Numbered from the stretch's first letter, positions 35,253 through 46,869 are shown. The stretch: DNA of 64,000 bases from Acholoe squamosa (GCA_949317995.1 OX439050.1:50221777-50285776), one strand, 5' to 3'. The notes: generated by a model from the sequence alone, not told the origin. Numbers and translations: made by a program.

Positions 35253-35715
35253 ACCCATCTGCAGGATGGTAATATAACACTTTCTCCCAGTAAGTTGTTG
35301 ATTAATTAAGGAGAGTGTTGGGTAGACCGAGCGATTGGCAGTGGAGCTGAAACCATCCTGGCATGTGGGCAGCAAGGACGTCAATATCTGAGTCATGTCA
35401 GAAACCAACTCGTCATTGTCGGCAGTTGGCGGAGGAGGACCTCCGATGTTGAAATGATGTCTCACATGCCAGCGTTGGAGTATCTGCAAGCATATATATA
35501 GGGAGAGTTGATTCTCAGGCGGACAGTTCAAGCTACGAGCTGGTAGGGGGCACACTCCAGAGCTTGCCTCCAGTATACAGTCATCTTACATACGGACTTA
35601 GATGGTGTGGTGAAACTGCCAGGCAATAAAGACACCAGTTAAAAAGTTAAGCTGTCAGAGGCATGTAATCCTTTCCAACACCGGAGTTAGATCAACGCTA
35701 CAGTATCAGCTGCAT
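35253..35715 (+). mobile_element. Ty3/gypsy-type LTR (fossil)
   Basis: TATATATAGGGAG at about 35493, AATAAAGAC at 35625 and an end shared with 22585-22683. SINE copy 2 was inserted at its left. It could be the 3' LTR of the element at 22585 or a solo LTR. The left end is not fixed. Confidence 0.5.
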
Positions 35716-37050
35716 TAACTCTTCTTCTACCAATCACGCCTTTTTGCGAGTTTATGCCCCTTTACTGGATGCGCATTTTTGCAAGTTACTGGCTGATTTT
35801 GGCTGATTTCTGAGCCTCTCTAACTTCCTCAAAGCATGGCCTAATCTCACAATTTTTGGAGGCTGTGCTCCATGGTATATTCTCTCTGGGTATATTAATG
35901 GGGGAAATATAAAAAAGAAATGAAAGAATTCATTATTTTTGGGGTTAAAAGTGACTTTGAGCAATTTTTCATGAAGAAAAAGATAGGAACAAAGGTGAGA
36001 ACATGTTTTGATGCATTATGGGTGAACTCCCGGTTTCCATAGCAATATGCAGTCTAGAAATTGCAACATTTGTGACTTTTGGCTGCCATGGCAACCATGG
36101 TAACCAAAAAGAACATTTTCCCTGAAAATCTTTCTGAAGATAAAAACATAATACTTATGTTATTCGTCTTACTCATGCAATGTATTTCATCATGCTAGAC
36201 AAATTTTCTGCTGAAATATTTCAATTTGAAAAATGGTAGTACTGCATAGTTTCAACATCAACAAGCCATAATAATTACCTCATAACTCTGCATTGAGGCC
36301 ACATATTGGTTATGGGGGGCTCCTTACCTTTTGATCGTTAGGTACAATTCACTTTGTCATAAGTTTACTTCTTGGAATATCTACAAAATTCTTTCAGTTT
36401 CTGAAACCGTATTTCATTGTCTTCACGTGTAATTTCACTTCTGATTCATCTTTAAAATAACTGGTTTAGGGGTAATCGTATTTATGTGGAATCTGGTGAA
36501 AGAAGAGTTAAACACTGCTTTATGTCCCTATGGACACTTTGTAATGTGCCTGAAGAACACCGATGACGACGGCATCACATGCCATGAGGCAGGTGCAGGG
36601 CACTGATGCCCGTGCTTGAGGCCAGTGATGACAGTGCAAGGTCAGGTGACCATTCCTCCTATATACTTAAACAAAATAAACTGATTGCTGACTGACAGCT
36701 GTCCCAGCTAGCAAACCTTGTAGTTAATCACATAATGTCTACATCATTATTTTATTGGTTTTCACGTAAAAAAGATCTCATCAGATTCTCACCCAGAACA
36801 CATCATATATGCAAATGGTTTCCACATCAGATTGGGATGAGATTTTAATGTTGGAAGATTGATATATATTTTATGTAACCCGTTACCTTGAAAATCAAGT
36901 GATCTAAATATTTTTGACATAAAACGATCTGCATGCTTACATGAGGAAGATGTCATTAATAGACGTGATTTCAACGTAAGTGTGAACATGTGAATAGGAT
37001 GTCATCAGTATATGAAAGTTACTATTGAGTTACTACAAATGGTAGTCAGG
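35716..37050. other. Unassigned AT-rich DNA
   Basis: No gene recognised. Open frames are short and without motifs. Confidence 0.4.
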
Positions 37051-37240
37051 CTAGGATACCTGAATGAGAGATATCTCAGACATAAGCACATTACGACTGT
37101 TGGACGCGAATATCACATCCTTCAAAGACACTCTGCAGAGGAAATAAATGTAATACCTGGTTAGACAAAGGTATTTATAGGCATTTCAGTATGCATAGAG
37201 AGTGGCACCACACATTAACCCAAGCCTAGAGGCTGGGGTG
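37050..37240 (+). repeat. Segmental repeat S, partial copy 1
   Basis: GAGAGATATCTCAGACA, ACACTCTGCAGAGGAA, GTATTTATAGGCATTTCAGTA and CCTAGAGGCTGGGG parallel 41150-41335. Confidence 0.6.
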
Positions 37241-37252
37241 TGTAATTCGATT

Positions 37253-37698
37253 GAGTGACGAATTTTATCTCACCTCGTGCCTTCCTTGCGGCCGACACTC
37301 AAGGGTGAGAGGTCCCGCGGGTTGTATCCACACCGAAGTGGGATTACCCTTGTGGCGTTGCATGCCCGGACCCTAGTCTAATGGGGAGGGGGGATGATGG
37401 TGACCGCATCTATGGGAAGGTAGAAATCACGCCCCTACACATTTACCGAGGCAATGGTTCTTTAACATCCGTCACTACATAGGCATAGTGAGAGATGGAC
37501 AGGCCTGTTTCAAGTCATTTGTCTGCCATGACCGCCGAGAGACTTTCCAGCACAGCCTAGCCAGAGCAGGGAGGAACTCAAACGACACCTTACGGCGACG
37601 TTTGGAACCACCACTATGCCCCGGCCGGGCCGGGAACCGAACCCACGACCTTACGGCCTGTGAGCGGACGCGCTACCGACTGCGCCACGCCTCCCGAC
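37253..37698 (-). mobile_element. tRNA-derived SINE with 12-bp target duplication
   Basis: The reverse strand starts GGGAGGCGTGGCGCAGTCGG, a tRNA 5' end with A box TGGCGCAGTCGGTAGCG, followed by B box GGTTCGGTTCC. The body of about 370 bp ends near GTCACTC. TGTAATTCGATT flanks it at 37241-37252 and 37699-37710. 446 bp; CG-rich against its flanks. The tRNA of origin could not be fixed because the anticodon stem has decayed. Pol III transcription is expected from the boxes. Confidence 0.87.
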
Positions 37699-37710
37699 TG
37701 TAATTCGATT

Positions 37711-39250
37711 AAAGGCATTTGGTTCTTATATATTTTCTAGATATAAAAAAAAGGTGTAAATCCTGTCCATTGCTTGTTAAGCCATCACCCACACTTCAAA
37801 TATCATAAAAAGAACACATTATATATTCAAGAAAACCTTTATTTCAGTCTTGTTCAATAAAAGCAGCCAGTTGATTGACTTTGATCCAACTTTTGATGAG
37901 GAATGTGCCAATGGAGACCAGCATGTCAGCAAAGTGCAAAATGAGACCCCTTGTGTTTGAGGCGAGAACTATCTAGGAGATATATCTATGATGTATTATT
38001 GATGTCATATTCTGACATAAATACAGTATTTCAAAATTCACAGCATAATGACATGAATATCTTATGTGACAATTACTATGATTGTATTATTGATAAACAC
38101 ATCTTTGTAGTGTTGCCAGTAAGACATAATTTTGTCAGAAGCAAAGAGTCAAGAAATAGACATAATTATGTAATTTCTCAAGTTCGAGCAAATTAAGATG
38201 TCACATAGACATCACTCATGTATTACTATATTACATTGCAGAATAACTAAAAGAAGATGTATTATTGATGTCAAACAGTTTAACATTTGTAATATGACAT
38301 CTCATTGATGAGAACACATGATGTGTGTGATTGCACCTGATAAACACATAGTTATGACATCAAATATCATACGTCTTTTTTACATCCTACATAGGATGCA
38401 TATTCTATGTCAACATCTAGTCAACTCATCACATAAAAAAAAAGTTTTTTTTCTAAAGACATAATCCTTGGGTCGGTTTTATGTAATTATGTGACTATGA
38501 CCGGCTTTGAACGTCTTTTGCATGTAATGCGCTAGCTGGGGTCAGTCACTGATGGATGGTGTAGGGACACCAAGGTTCTCCACAGAATGAAAAAGCACAC
38601 AGGTCATTTCTTGTCAGACAAGCGCACAAGAAAATAGTGCACATAGGGGGCTGCTGCAAGTAAAGGTTTTGGGGGCATGCCCCCTCACAAAAATTTTGAA
38701 TATTGTGGTGTTGAGCCATCAGCCAATCACAGACCAGTATTCAGGTCATATGACCTCTTGTGAATAAATAATTATTGGGAGTCCAGCAGCCATTTTGGTT
38801 CAGTGTTGTGTGTTTATCTCCAGGAGTTAAATTCATGGATTATTCAGGTCATAGCCCATGGAACATTACAGATATTTAGATGCAAAATTGTGCATTTTGG
38901 TTCAAGATATTTGGGTTGTATGACAAAAGTGTTTTAGTGTTATTTTAACAAAAAAAAAATAGATGAGATAAGGTGGGGGAGAGGAAGAAAAACCAGTGCA
39001 CTTAGACATTTATAAGGTCCTATGCATTAAAAGTTGGCTAACTTCTGCTCCAATAGGCCGATTTACAAAATTCAAAAAAGCATAGAAAGCTCACAGTGCG
39101 CTGAAAGCTAAAGTGTTCCTCACTATTATTTCCTCTTATTTTTTGGGGGTCCCTAAAAATAACTTCTGACCAAAACGTGGCTTCTCTCATTCATCTTTGT
39201 AAATTCATATTATAAATAATTTTTTCTCCTCTTCCTGTGTTACTTGTTCC
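37711..39250. other. Unassigned AT-rich DNA
   Basis: ATGATGTATTATTGATGTCA-like phrases recur at 37988 and 38256, suggesting a worn local duplication. No gene. Confidence 0.35.
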
Positions 39251-39354
39251 TAGTCTGCACCGTTGCAGCCAAATCAGCATCATTACCCATATATTGACTA
39301 TATTCATGGATCCATGTTGACAATCTATCCTGTAACTTTGCATTCATAATTATG

Positions 39355-39425
39355 TAATCGCTCCCAAAATTTTGTCAGGCAGATCATATTGTTTTGAGAT
39401 GAATGACAATAAAAAAACAAATAAA
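39355..39425 (+). repeat. Empty-site counterpart of the 14343 insertion
   Basis: GCTCCCAAAATTTTGTCAGG, then CAGATCATATTG, then GAGATGAATGACAATA matches the joined flanks of the element at 14343-14621, with a single TGA at 39400-39402. Confidence 0.65.
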
Positions 39426-39429
39426 AACC

Positions 39430-40180
39430 ATTGTAATTTGTGACAAAGTCTGAAGAATGCCTAAAGCCAGGCCAACCATAAATATCTTGATGTAATCAGT
39501 GATATCACATGTGTTTGGTGTTGTCATGCTGAACAGGATGCGTAACTGAATAAGTGAAGGTCAACCACAGACATCTTATTTAGAATTTATGAGTTGGATG
39601 ATTGGTTTGAGGCATTTCTGGTCCGTATTATCTAAAGAATGCCCATATCGTAATTTCTGACATTCTAACCATGTGCGGGTTAGAAACACAGTCACAGTTG
39701 GTGGTCAGTCGGGAGTAGTTTTGAGAAGATCGGAGATGAGAGATAAGTTAAGGGTCCAATTGAGGCCTTCTACTCCTGGCCTCTGGTTTACAAATCTCTC
39801 TTTTTTTCTTAAAGATGTAATTTCTATTACTAAATAGGCTGATATTTTTTCTATATTTCATCAAGTCATTTCCTGATTTGTTTTAGATTTTCTGTAAATT
39901 TTTCTTATAACTTATCAATGATTTTGTGACTTTGGGTAACAGAAAATGGGAGAGAATTTTCTCAGAGGTTTAGAGCCCCACTGCCTCTGCCCTCATCACC
40001 CCCCGGCTGGGGAGGTTTCAGATACGACTGACCTAGGCCGGTCAGGAATTTTGTTCAGCATATTACATTACTAGATACCTCTTGCAGAGTAGTCTTTCAT
40101 GTTTCTGTAAAATAAAGCTGATAATGGAAGTGAAGTATAAGCTGTCAGCATGCCAGATATAGTCAATGATGATGATGTTA
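39430..40180. other. Unassigned DNA
   Basis: Nothing recognised. Confidence 0.4.
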
Positions 40181-40182
40181 TA

Positions 40183-40451
40183 TACTTTAATCTGCATAAA
40201 AGGCATGTCTTATATGCAGGGATAAATGTTCTCCTTGCAACACCAAGACCTTCCTTTTAATATGTTACACTCCCCTCTAATTCATAAAAGGGCATAGGGG
40301 CTCCAGGGGCCTTAGTTACACATAGCTTTTTTGAATTTTGAAAATCCATTTAGTAGAATAAAACCTATTGACATTTATTGTTACCAAATCCTAAACTTCC
40401 AGGTGTGTCATATACATGGGTTGCAGCTTATACATGCAAGATTGCCGGATA
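40183..40451. mobile_element. Family B TIR element, worn copy 3
   Basis: CAACACCAAGACCTTCCTTT, TTTTGAATTTTGAAAATCCA and TTTAGTAGAA blocks match the two better B copies; the ends have decayed. Confidence 0.6.
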
Positions 40452-40639
40452 GAGATCTGTAATGAACTATATCAGAGTTTATTGATGTTTGTATCATTAA
40501 CAACATTACTAGCTGGAAAAGTTCTATGCAGTCATTTTTGCTGTTTATTAATTCATGTTAGAAGTCCAAGGGCTTCAATGCATCAGGGATCATTCAGGAC
40601 TTTAGACCTTCTCTCCACTTCACACCATCCAAAGTGAAT

Positions 40640-40800
40640 ACTCATAAACAAAGCACCCACCAAAATGAATACCCGAAAATGAGGCGCCCCTAATGGGAAT
40701 ACCCCTAAAAAAGGCGCCCCCTACATGAATACCCCAAAATTAGCTGCCCCCCCCTACATGAATGAGCCCAAGTGAGATCTGCCCCTCATGAATATTATGA
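40640..40800. repeat. Short tandem repeat, unit about 30 bp
   Basis: ATGAATACCC(C)AAAAT...GCGCCCC units, four to five, like 21596-21775. Confidence 0.5.
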
Positions 40801-40896
40801 AAATGACTCTTGAAATTACAATGGCATTTTTATTAGATAGGAATAGTAACTACAATTAAGTCATAGGTCAGATTAGGAAGTGGTTATCTATCAACA

Positions 40897-41147
40897 GGGG
40901 GTGATGAGTTTGAGGGGGGGAGGGGTTTAAAAATTTCAGTCCCCTCCTGAGGGGGGGGGGTGTAAAATTTTTTACCCTCTTTTAAGCAAAGAAGCCTCTG
41001 TGCTACTATGGATCAAAGAGAGGCACAACAAATTTAACTGCATTGAAGGGGGCGTAAAAAAAATTTGCGGGTCCACACAAAAACCCACCACCCTGACCCC
41101 CCACACCCCGCACCCATTGATAAATAATGACCACTCCCTTAGGATAT
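40897..41147. mobile_element. Possible TIR element with G/C runs
   Basis: The left AAGTGGTTATCTATCAACAG and the right complement of AGTGGTCATTATTTATCAAT give imperfect ends; G and C runs inside. Confidence 0.45.
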
Positions 41148-41149
41148 CT

Positions 41150-42250
41150 CAAAGAGAGATATCTTAGACACAAAAAGAGATGATGTCTATTTGATGTATC
41201 TTTTTTCAAGTTTCATGAACACTCTGCAGAGGAATTTATATGTAACACCAAGTTATTCTAAGACGTTTTTCAGGTATTTCAATACCCATAAAGAGCCATT
41301 ACACATTTATCCTAGCCCAGAGGCCCAGGTGGGATGTTTGCATGAAATAAGATTGGTTCAAGCTACATCAGGTTTAAACGATCCAATAAGAGTAATTTAT
41401 GTTACTGCTCCCTCACCAGTCACCTTATTATCCATAAACTCATGATTTAAGGTCTTTACAAAAGCTCAATCAGTGTTTTGGATTATTGAGAGGATTAGGC
41501 GTACATGAAAGAAGTTAATACCAGTTACTTCAAAGGAACATCCTTGGCAAAGAAGGGACACCTAGTGGGCGAACTGTGAAACACCAGTTCAGTTGCTTTG
41601 ATACTAGATGTCACTGTTGAGCTGCAATAGGCTACATTAACATAGCAGCAGTATGAAGACATCTGGTGCTATTTTCATATAGCCTGTATAATATAGTACC
41701 TACTTCTGGGACTAACCACTAGTTGGAATGGCAGTTATAAGACAGGATGTAATAAATGATATAAAGGAAGTACTGTTATAATGCTCTTCAGTGAAATCAA
41801 TCACCGAGATAGGGAGGCAAAGTCACGTCAAATGTTCGCACAGTCTGGGCGCAGCATATTATCACACGCAAGCTTGAAGGGCCCGAATTTTTTTGGCCTT
41901 TGGATAACTTTTGAAAGAATGAGAGTTGAGCCAAAAAATTTCATATATGGTTGGTGGGGAGTCCAATAGAAACTCTGGTAATTTTAGAAAGATTTTTTTA
42001 ACATGGTTTATCACAAGACTTAGGCTCCCTATTGACAAAACCAGAAAAGTAGCCTACACAAGCCAGAATAATGCTTTTCCCTAATCCTGATGTATCTACC
42101 CTTTAGCAGTAAAAGAGAAATAATGTTACTACCTTATTTTCCTCAATACGTAATTATCAAGATAGAGTCATGAGTGGGTAAAAACTCTACTGGTAGGCCT
42201 GCCTCACATACGAGGTGCAACTTAAACGTGAGGATAAGGTTTTGTCAGAT
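41150..42250 (+). repeat. Segmental repeat S, copy 2 (without insertion)
   Basis: The part 41330-42250 is strongly similar to 42840-43745. It includes TTGGTTCAAGCTACATCAGG, TTTATGTTACTGCTCCCTCA and ACTAGATGTCACTGTTGAGC. The site GGAAGTACTG at 41767-41774 is the uninterrupted form of the 43284 insertion site. A block of about 220 bp (41795-42015) is present only here. Confidence 0.8.
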
Positions 42251-42839
42251 CCTTACATAGATCCTGTCTGAAGTTGGGGTGCCCCTTATAGGCAAGGATA
42301 ACATACTACATGTATCGGACCACCAAAACATTCTGCACTATAATTTAATGTAACTCATGCACCCGTAAAAGTGGAATTTCACCTTTCAAATCACTCAAAA
42401 TCATGAAGAGGCACATTGTCCCCCTCTCTGGGTGCCAGATCCAGGCGTCGTTCACCAACCCAGTTTTTCTGTACAGGCATATGTTTGAACCCATCCCCAT
42501 TTTGGCCTATTCTGCACACAATTAGTGATAATTCCCAAACTTTTTTTAAATAAATATTTTGGGATCCTAGACAAAGGAGCTGTCCCTTGTACTCCATATA
42601 TTCTGAATCACAACAGGTTAAACATGTTATCTATGCTTTATTTAAAAGTTTGCAATGATTTTGAACTCTAATATAGACCAATAACAGCCCTCCAAGTCCT
42701 AAATGCGTACACTTCGGTGTATTACCGGAAGTCACGTCATCATCAATGGTGGAACGATACCTACAGAACACCACTAAGCTTAGGCCCTATACCAAGGTAA
42801 CGGATTGTCTAATGGGCATGGCCATTGCTGGAGCTTGTT

Positions 42840-43745
42840 ACCAGGTGTGATGTTTGGATGAAATAATATTGGTTCAAGCTACATCAGGTTTAAACAATCT
42901 AATAAGAGTAATTTATGTTACTGCTCCCTCACCAGTCACCTTATCATCCATAAACTCATAAATTAAGGTCTATACAAAAGCTGAATCTGTGTTTTGGATT
43001 ATTGAGAGGATTACATGAAAAAAGTCAATACAAGTTACTTCAAAAATACATCCTTGGCACAGAAGTGACACCTAGTGGGCAAAATGTGAAACACCAGTTC
43101 AGTTGCTTTGATACTAGATGTCACTGTTGAGCTGCAATAGGCAACAATATTAACATAGCAGGAGTATGAAGACATCTGGTGCTATTTTTATATAGCCTGT
43201 ATAATATAGTACCTACTTCTGGGACTAACCACTAGTTGGAGTGGCAGTTGCAAGATGGGATGTAATAAATAATATAAAGGAAGTACCGTAAATCCTTCCG
43301 TATAAGACGCGGCTTTTACACCAAGACTTTACCCTCTGCATCCTACGGGATTCATCCCAACTCCAGGTGTGTCCTATATGCAAGGATTTTATACTATGTA
43401 ACAGTACTAAAGTGACCAAAATTTGACCTCAGATGCTTCTTTTATGATTTTGCCAAACGCAAGGTGCATCCTATACACGAGGGGCGTCCTATACGCGAGG
43501 ATTTACGGTACTGGTATAATGCTCTCTGACACTTGCCAAGACTGACAAAATCAGAAACTATAGCCACAAGCAAGAATCATGCTTTCTCCAACCCTGATAT
43601 CTACTCTTTAGCAGTCAAAGTGAACCAAATGTGACTAGTATCTTCTTCAATACATATCAAGATAGTCATTAATGGGTATTAATCTACAGTAATATCGGAA
43701 GGCCTGCCTCGCATACGAAACACGACTTAAACATGAGGATATCCA
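42840..43745 (+). repeat. Segmental repeat S, copy 3 (carrying a TIR element)
   Basis: Same order as copy 2; interrupted at 43284-43510 by a TIR element. Confidence 0.8.
43284..43510. mobile_element. Family H TIR element with proven TA duplication
   Basis: Ends CCGTAAATCCTTCCGTATAA and GCGAGGATTTACGG, 223 bp between TA pairs at 43284-43285 and 43509-43510. The interior holds GGTGTGTCCTATATGCAAGG and GGTGCATCCTATAC motifs. The other copy of the host segment has one TA at 41771-41772 and no element. Confidence 0.88.
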
Positions 43746-44100
43746 TTTGACATAAAACATTTTTTAACGTTAAAAACGTTTTTATTTGGTTCCTAAGTTT
43801 CCCAAACTTTTATTTAAGTACAAAAAACGTCAAAACATGTACCCGAAAAAAAGTAGCTTAAAACGCTTTTGCAAACTTTTTTTAATGTTGAGAAACGAAT
43901 TGTTGTGAAAAAAAAAACACGTTCAAAACTGGTTTACAACCGTTTTTCAACATGTTTTATTCGCTTAAACAAACACAAATAGTAAAGACATTTGGCCTGA
44001 ACTTAATATGCCTCCACTTTTAATATGTCACAGGATGAGCCCCTAAGAGGGCTTAGAAAATGAGTTCCATTGCCATGGTGTGTCAAAGAACAAATAACTT
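43746..44100. other. AT-rich DNA with ACGTTTT-type inverted phrases
   Basis: TTAACGTTAAAAACGTTTTT and related A/T-run phrases; nothing identified. Confidence 0.4.
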
Positions 44101-44240
44101 CTAGCAAACATCACAACCCAGCCTCTGGGCCAGCGTGCCTGTGGATATAAAAATACCAGGGTACCTGTAAAAACCTCTTTGACCAAACAGGTATTAGGCC
44201 CTCTATTAAAAGTGTATTTATCCTATGCAAAGTGTCCATA
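44100..44240 (-). repeat. Segmental repeat S, partial inverted copy 4
   Basis: The reverse complement reads CCCAGAGGCTGGGTTGTGAT with a preceding CAGGTA...GGTATTTTTATA block, matching the start of copies 2 and 3. Confidence 0.55.
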
Positions 44241-44539
44241 AAGGATGCAACATATCCTTAAATAACCATCTACGCTTTGTAGAAAACTCTGATAAATAAT
44301 AAACTTCATGTCAATTTTAGCTTTTCAGTGGTATTTTTGGTTATTTTCTTAGATAAGCCCTAGGGCCTACTTACTACACAGAAAAAAAAAGTTTTTATAA
44401 TAGGTCCCCTATTTGTTACCTGAGGTCATTCACTCAATAGCATATAGGTCTAGGTCAGGAACCCTATCAAAGTGACCCTATCCAACTTCCCTGATGCCAT
44501 AGGAAGCGTGTACAAGCGTGGGAAAGTGACACCTAGGCT

Positions 44540-44957
44540 ACGCGAAATTACGCGCCACTTGCATGCGGCGCGGCCCCGGGCCGGGGGCGCAGCAATATGC
44601 CCCAGGGTTGTTAGTCAACGTAACAAGTTGTTTCCTGCCACATGCTGCAAGGTTTGTGCAATTTGTGGCTCAAAACATTGTGATAGCATAATCATCTGGG
44701 TTCGAAATAACTTTATCGAAAGTCAGAGAACACCGGTGCACTTACTGCATGATTCAGTCTATGAATTTAAGCAAGATTTATATTTTGACAGCTCCCGAAC
44801 GGCATCATGCCTTACCATCAAAACTCATCAACGGCGCACCAACCAGCCACCGACCATCCATTTGACAATTCGTGCAGTACACAGCATGGCTTCAGACGTT
44901 TGTGATATTCAGCGTCAAATCCCAAAATATTTCTGACAACGAACGTCGGATCAAAAG
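44540..44957 (+). promoter_or_regulatory. GC-rich block and candidate untranslated first exon
   Basis: An AT-rich landscape is interrupted by a CpG-rich core at about 44555-44595 (GCGGCGCGGCCCCGGG). It is followed by unique-looking sequence that ends in the strong donor TCAAAAG|GTAAGAAC at 44957/44958. It lies about 8.5 kb upstream of the first ATP13A3-like coding exon on the same strand, and that exon begins with an acceptor only five bases before its ATG, so an upstream untranslated exon is required. A 154-codon open frame crosses the block but resembles no family I know. The link to the ATPase is inference. Confidence 0.35.
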
Positions 44958-44959
44958 GT

Positions 44960-45410
44960 AAGAACACAAATATGATCAACAACAGTTTGGAGTATGTGAC
45001 TGTCACAAGATCAGTGTTATTTTCGGTTTCCGATCGTTTTTATTGGTGAAAAACTAGGCAGTGCCAGGGAGGTCCACACCCTCGGTATCACGCACTGCCA
45101 CTGGTGCAGTGGTGGACGGGACTCGGAGCTGTCATGAGCATGCCACGGCGGGCCCTGTGTGTTTGCCAGTCCCGGATCCCTATAATAACACCATGCGGGA
45201 GGAGTGGATTGTACCTTCATCATAGTTTGTCTTGACATGCCAGTGTTTGGTGGTACGTCTTACAAGTTAATACAACACGTTACTCGTTAGACCTATAAGT
45301 ATAACTACGTCTAAGCTCCTGTCACCTGTGGCTGTGCCTGTGGAACAAAATAAATTAATTCTTGAAGATGAACCATTTTTCTCATCTCTGTAAGGCCCCT
45401 CAGTACACTT
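44960..45410. other. Sequence right of the candidate first exon
   Basis: A CA/GC-rich patch with GGCAGTGCC...CACTGCCACTGGTG symmetry near 45058-45110. No family recognised. Confidence 0.35.
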
Positions 45411-45413
45411 TTG

Positions 45414-46020
45414 AGATAAGGAAAACGATTAACAATTAATTTTGGAAAAACTACTGATCCCATATACTCATGCTAAATAACATTAGAAAGCCCTTGTAAG
45501 GCTTGTTCTGGAGCATATGAAATAATTGTTCTTTGTTTGAGTTTCATGTCCCATCAAAATCTAGGGATGGGATCATGATACCATATCTCTTGGTCTGACC
45601 TCTCAGGCTACTCCGTAGATAAGGATAACAATCCACTTTGACAATTAATTCTGGCAAAACTACTAAACCCACATACTAATGCCATATAACATTTGAAAGC
45701 CCTTCTTTTGGGACATATGAAATAATTGCTCTTTGTTTGAGTTTCTTATTCTATTGAAATCTAATGATGTGATCATGATATCATATCTCTCAGTCTGACC
45801 TCTCGGGCTACTCCGCAGATAAGGATAACAATCCCACTTTGACAATTAATTCTGCCAAAACTACTTATCTCACATGCTAATGCTATATAGCATTAGAAAG
45901 CCCTTGTTTTGGAGCATATGGAGTAGTTGTTCTTTGGTCAAGTTTCACATTTAAAAAGAATCTAGGGATGGGATCCTGATACTAAATCTCTCAGTCCTAC
46001 CCCTCAGCCGACCGAAGAGA
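45414..46020. repeat. Tandem repeat, three units of about 200 bp
   Basis: Units start at about 45414, 45618 and 45820 with GATAAGGATAACAATC. Each has TTGACAATTAATTCTG, CATTAGAAAGCCCTTGT, GAAATAATTGTTCTTTGTTT and ATCTCTCAGTCTGACC. Units differ by roughly a tenth of bases. Satellite-like, non-coding. Confidence 0.85.
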
Positions 46021-46425
46021 TAATGATGATGATCTTATGTACCTCCATATATATACCTATGACTATGTACTAACCATGTAGCCATCATTATTCAAAAAAA
46101 AATAGGAAAAACCTCCAAAAAGTCATTGGACATGACTACAATGACCAAAGAGGGGCATGCATATTTGGCATCAAATTAAAGCTTAGAATGTAAGGAATGT
46201 CATTAACATGGTTAGATCAATACAGATACACCGATGTATTGGTAAGATAGATAATGAACTAATCTCTAACCTGACTTCCCATGGCCTATTATCTTACTCA
46301 TATTTCAGGCCATACTCGTCAGACAAGCTAATCTTTTTGATCTATCAATCACTCAGTATTAGTTGAACGTGGTGGTGCTCATTTTATAAGCTGTACCCCA
46401 ATCTTTGGATGAACCCATAGCAATG

Positions 46426-46477
46426 TTAGATGAAGCTTCATCTCAAGGGCCGCCCGTTGAGATGAAGCTTCATCTAA
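46426..46477. repeat. Perfect 21-bp inverted repeat with self-palindromic arms
   Basis: Each arm contains the palindrome AGATGAAGCTTCATCT; the arms at 46426-46446 and 46457-46477 are exact complements around the 10-base loop GGGCCGCCCG. Confidence 0.85.
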
Positions 46478-46555
46478 GCAATGTAGGCTGTAGTTTTGTA
46501 AGAAATCCCCTCCTGTATGCCGCACCTCTAGTTCAGGACAATCCTACAAGCCACA

Positions 46556-46866
46556 GGAGGGTTCCCACTGATCAGTTAAAAGTCAGTTTGACCTATTTTT
46601 CTTTAAAGGTCAGGTAAAAGTCAGTTAAGAAGATATTTTTGGGAAAAGTCAGTTAAAAGTTAGTTAAAAATGGTATTTTGACTATTTTAAGGGGGTGATT
46701 GTTAAGGTTTCACACAAATTTGCTAAATTTCTTGAACATCCTCGCTTCGGAGCCGATAATATTTTTGTGAACCCCAAGAATTATCCAATATTTGGTTAGG
46801 TAAAAGCTGATAAATGTCAGGTAAAAGTCAGTTAAAACCATGACCCATAAGTGGAGGGAACCCTGC
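46556..46866. mobile_element. hAT-like TIR element AGGGTTCCCACT
   Basis: The left GGAGGGTTCCCACT and right AGTGGAGGGAACCCTGC are inverted. The interior near both ends repeats GTCAGTTAAAAGTCAG and CAGGTAAAAGTCAG, a subterminal repeat array typical of hAT transposase binding sites. Confidence 0.55.
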
Positions 46867-46869
46867 ACA

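Noticed and set aside
44472-44936. 154-codon frame as a protein-coding gene
   Set aside because: No recognisable domain, low-complexity composition, and it overlaps a GC-rich block ending in a splice donor; an untranslated exon is a better reading.
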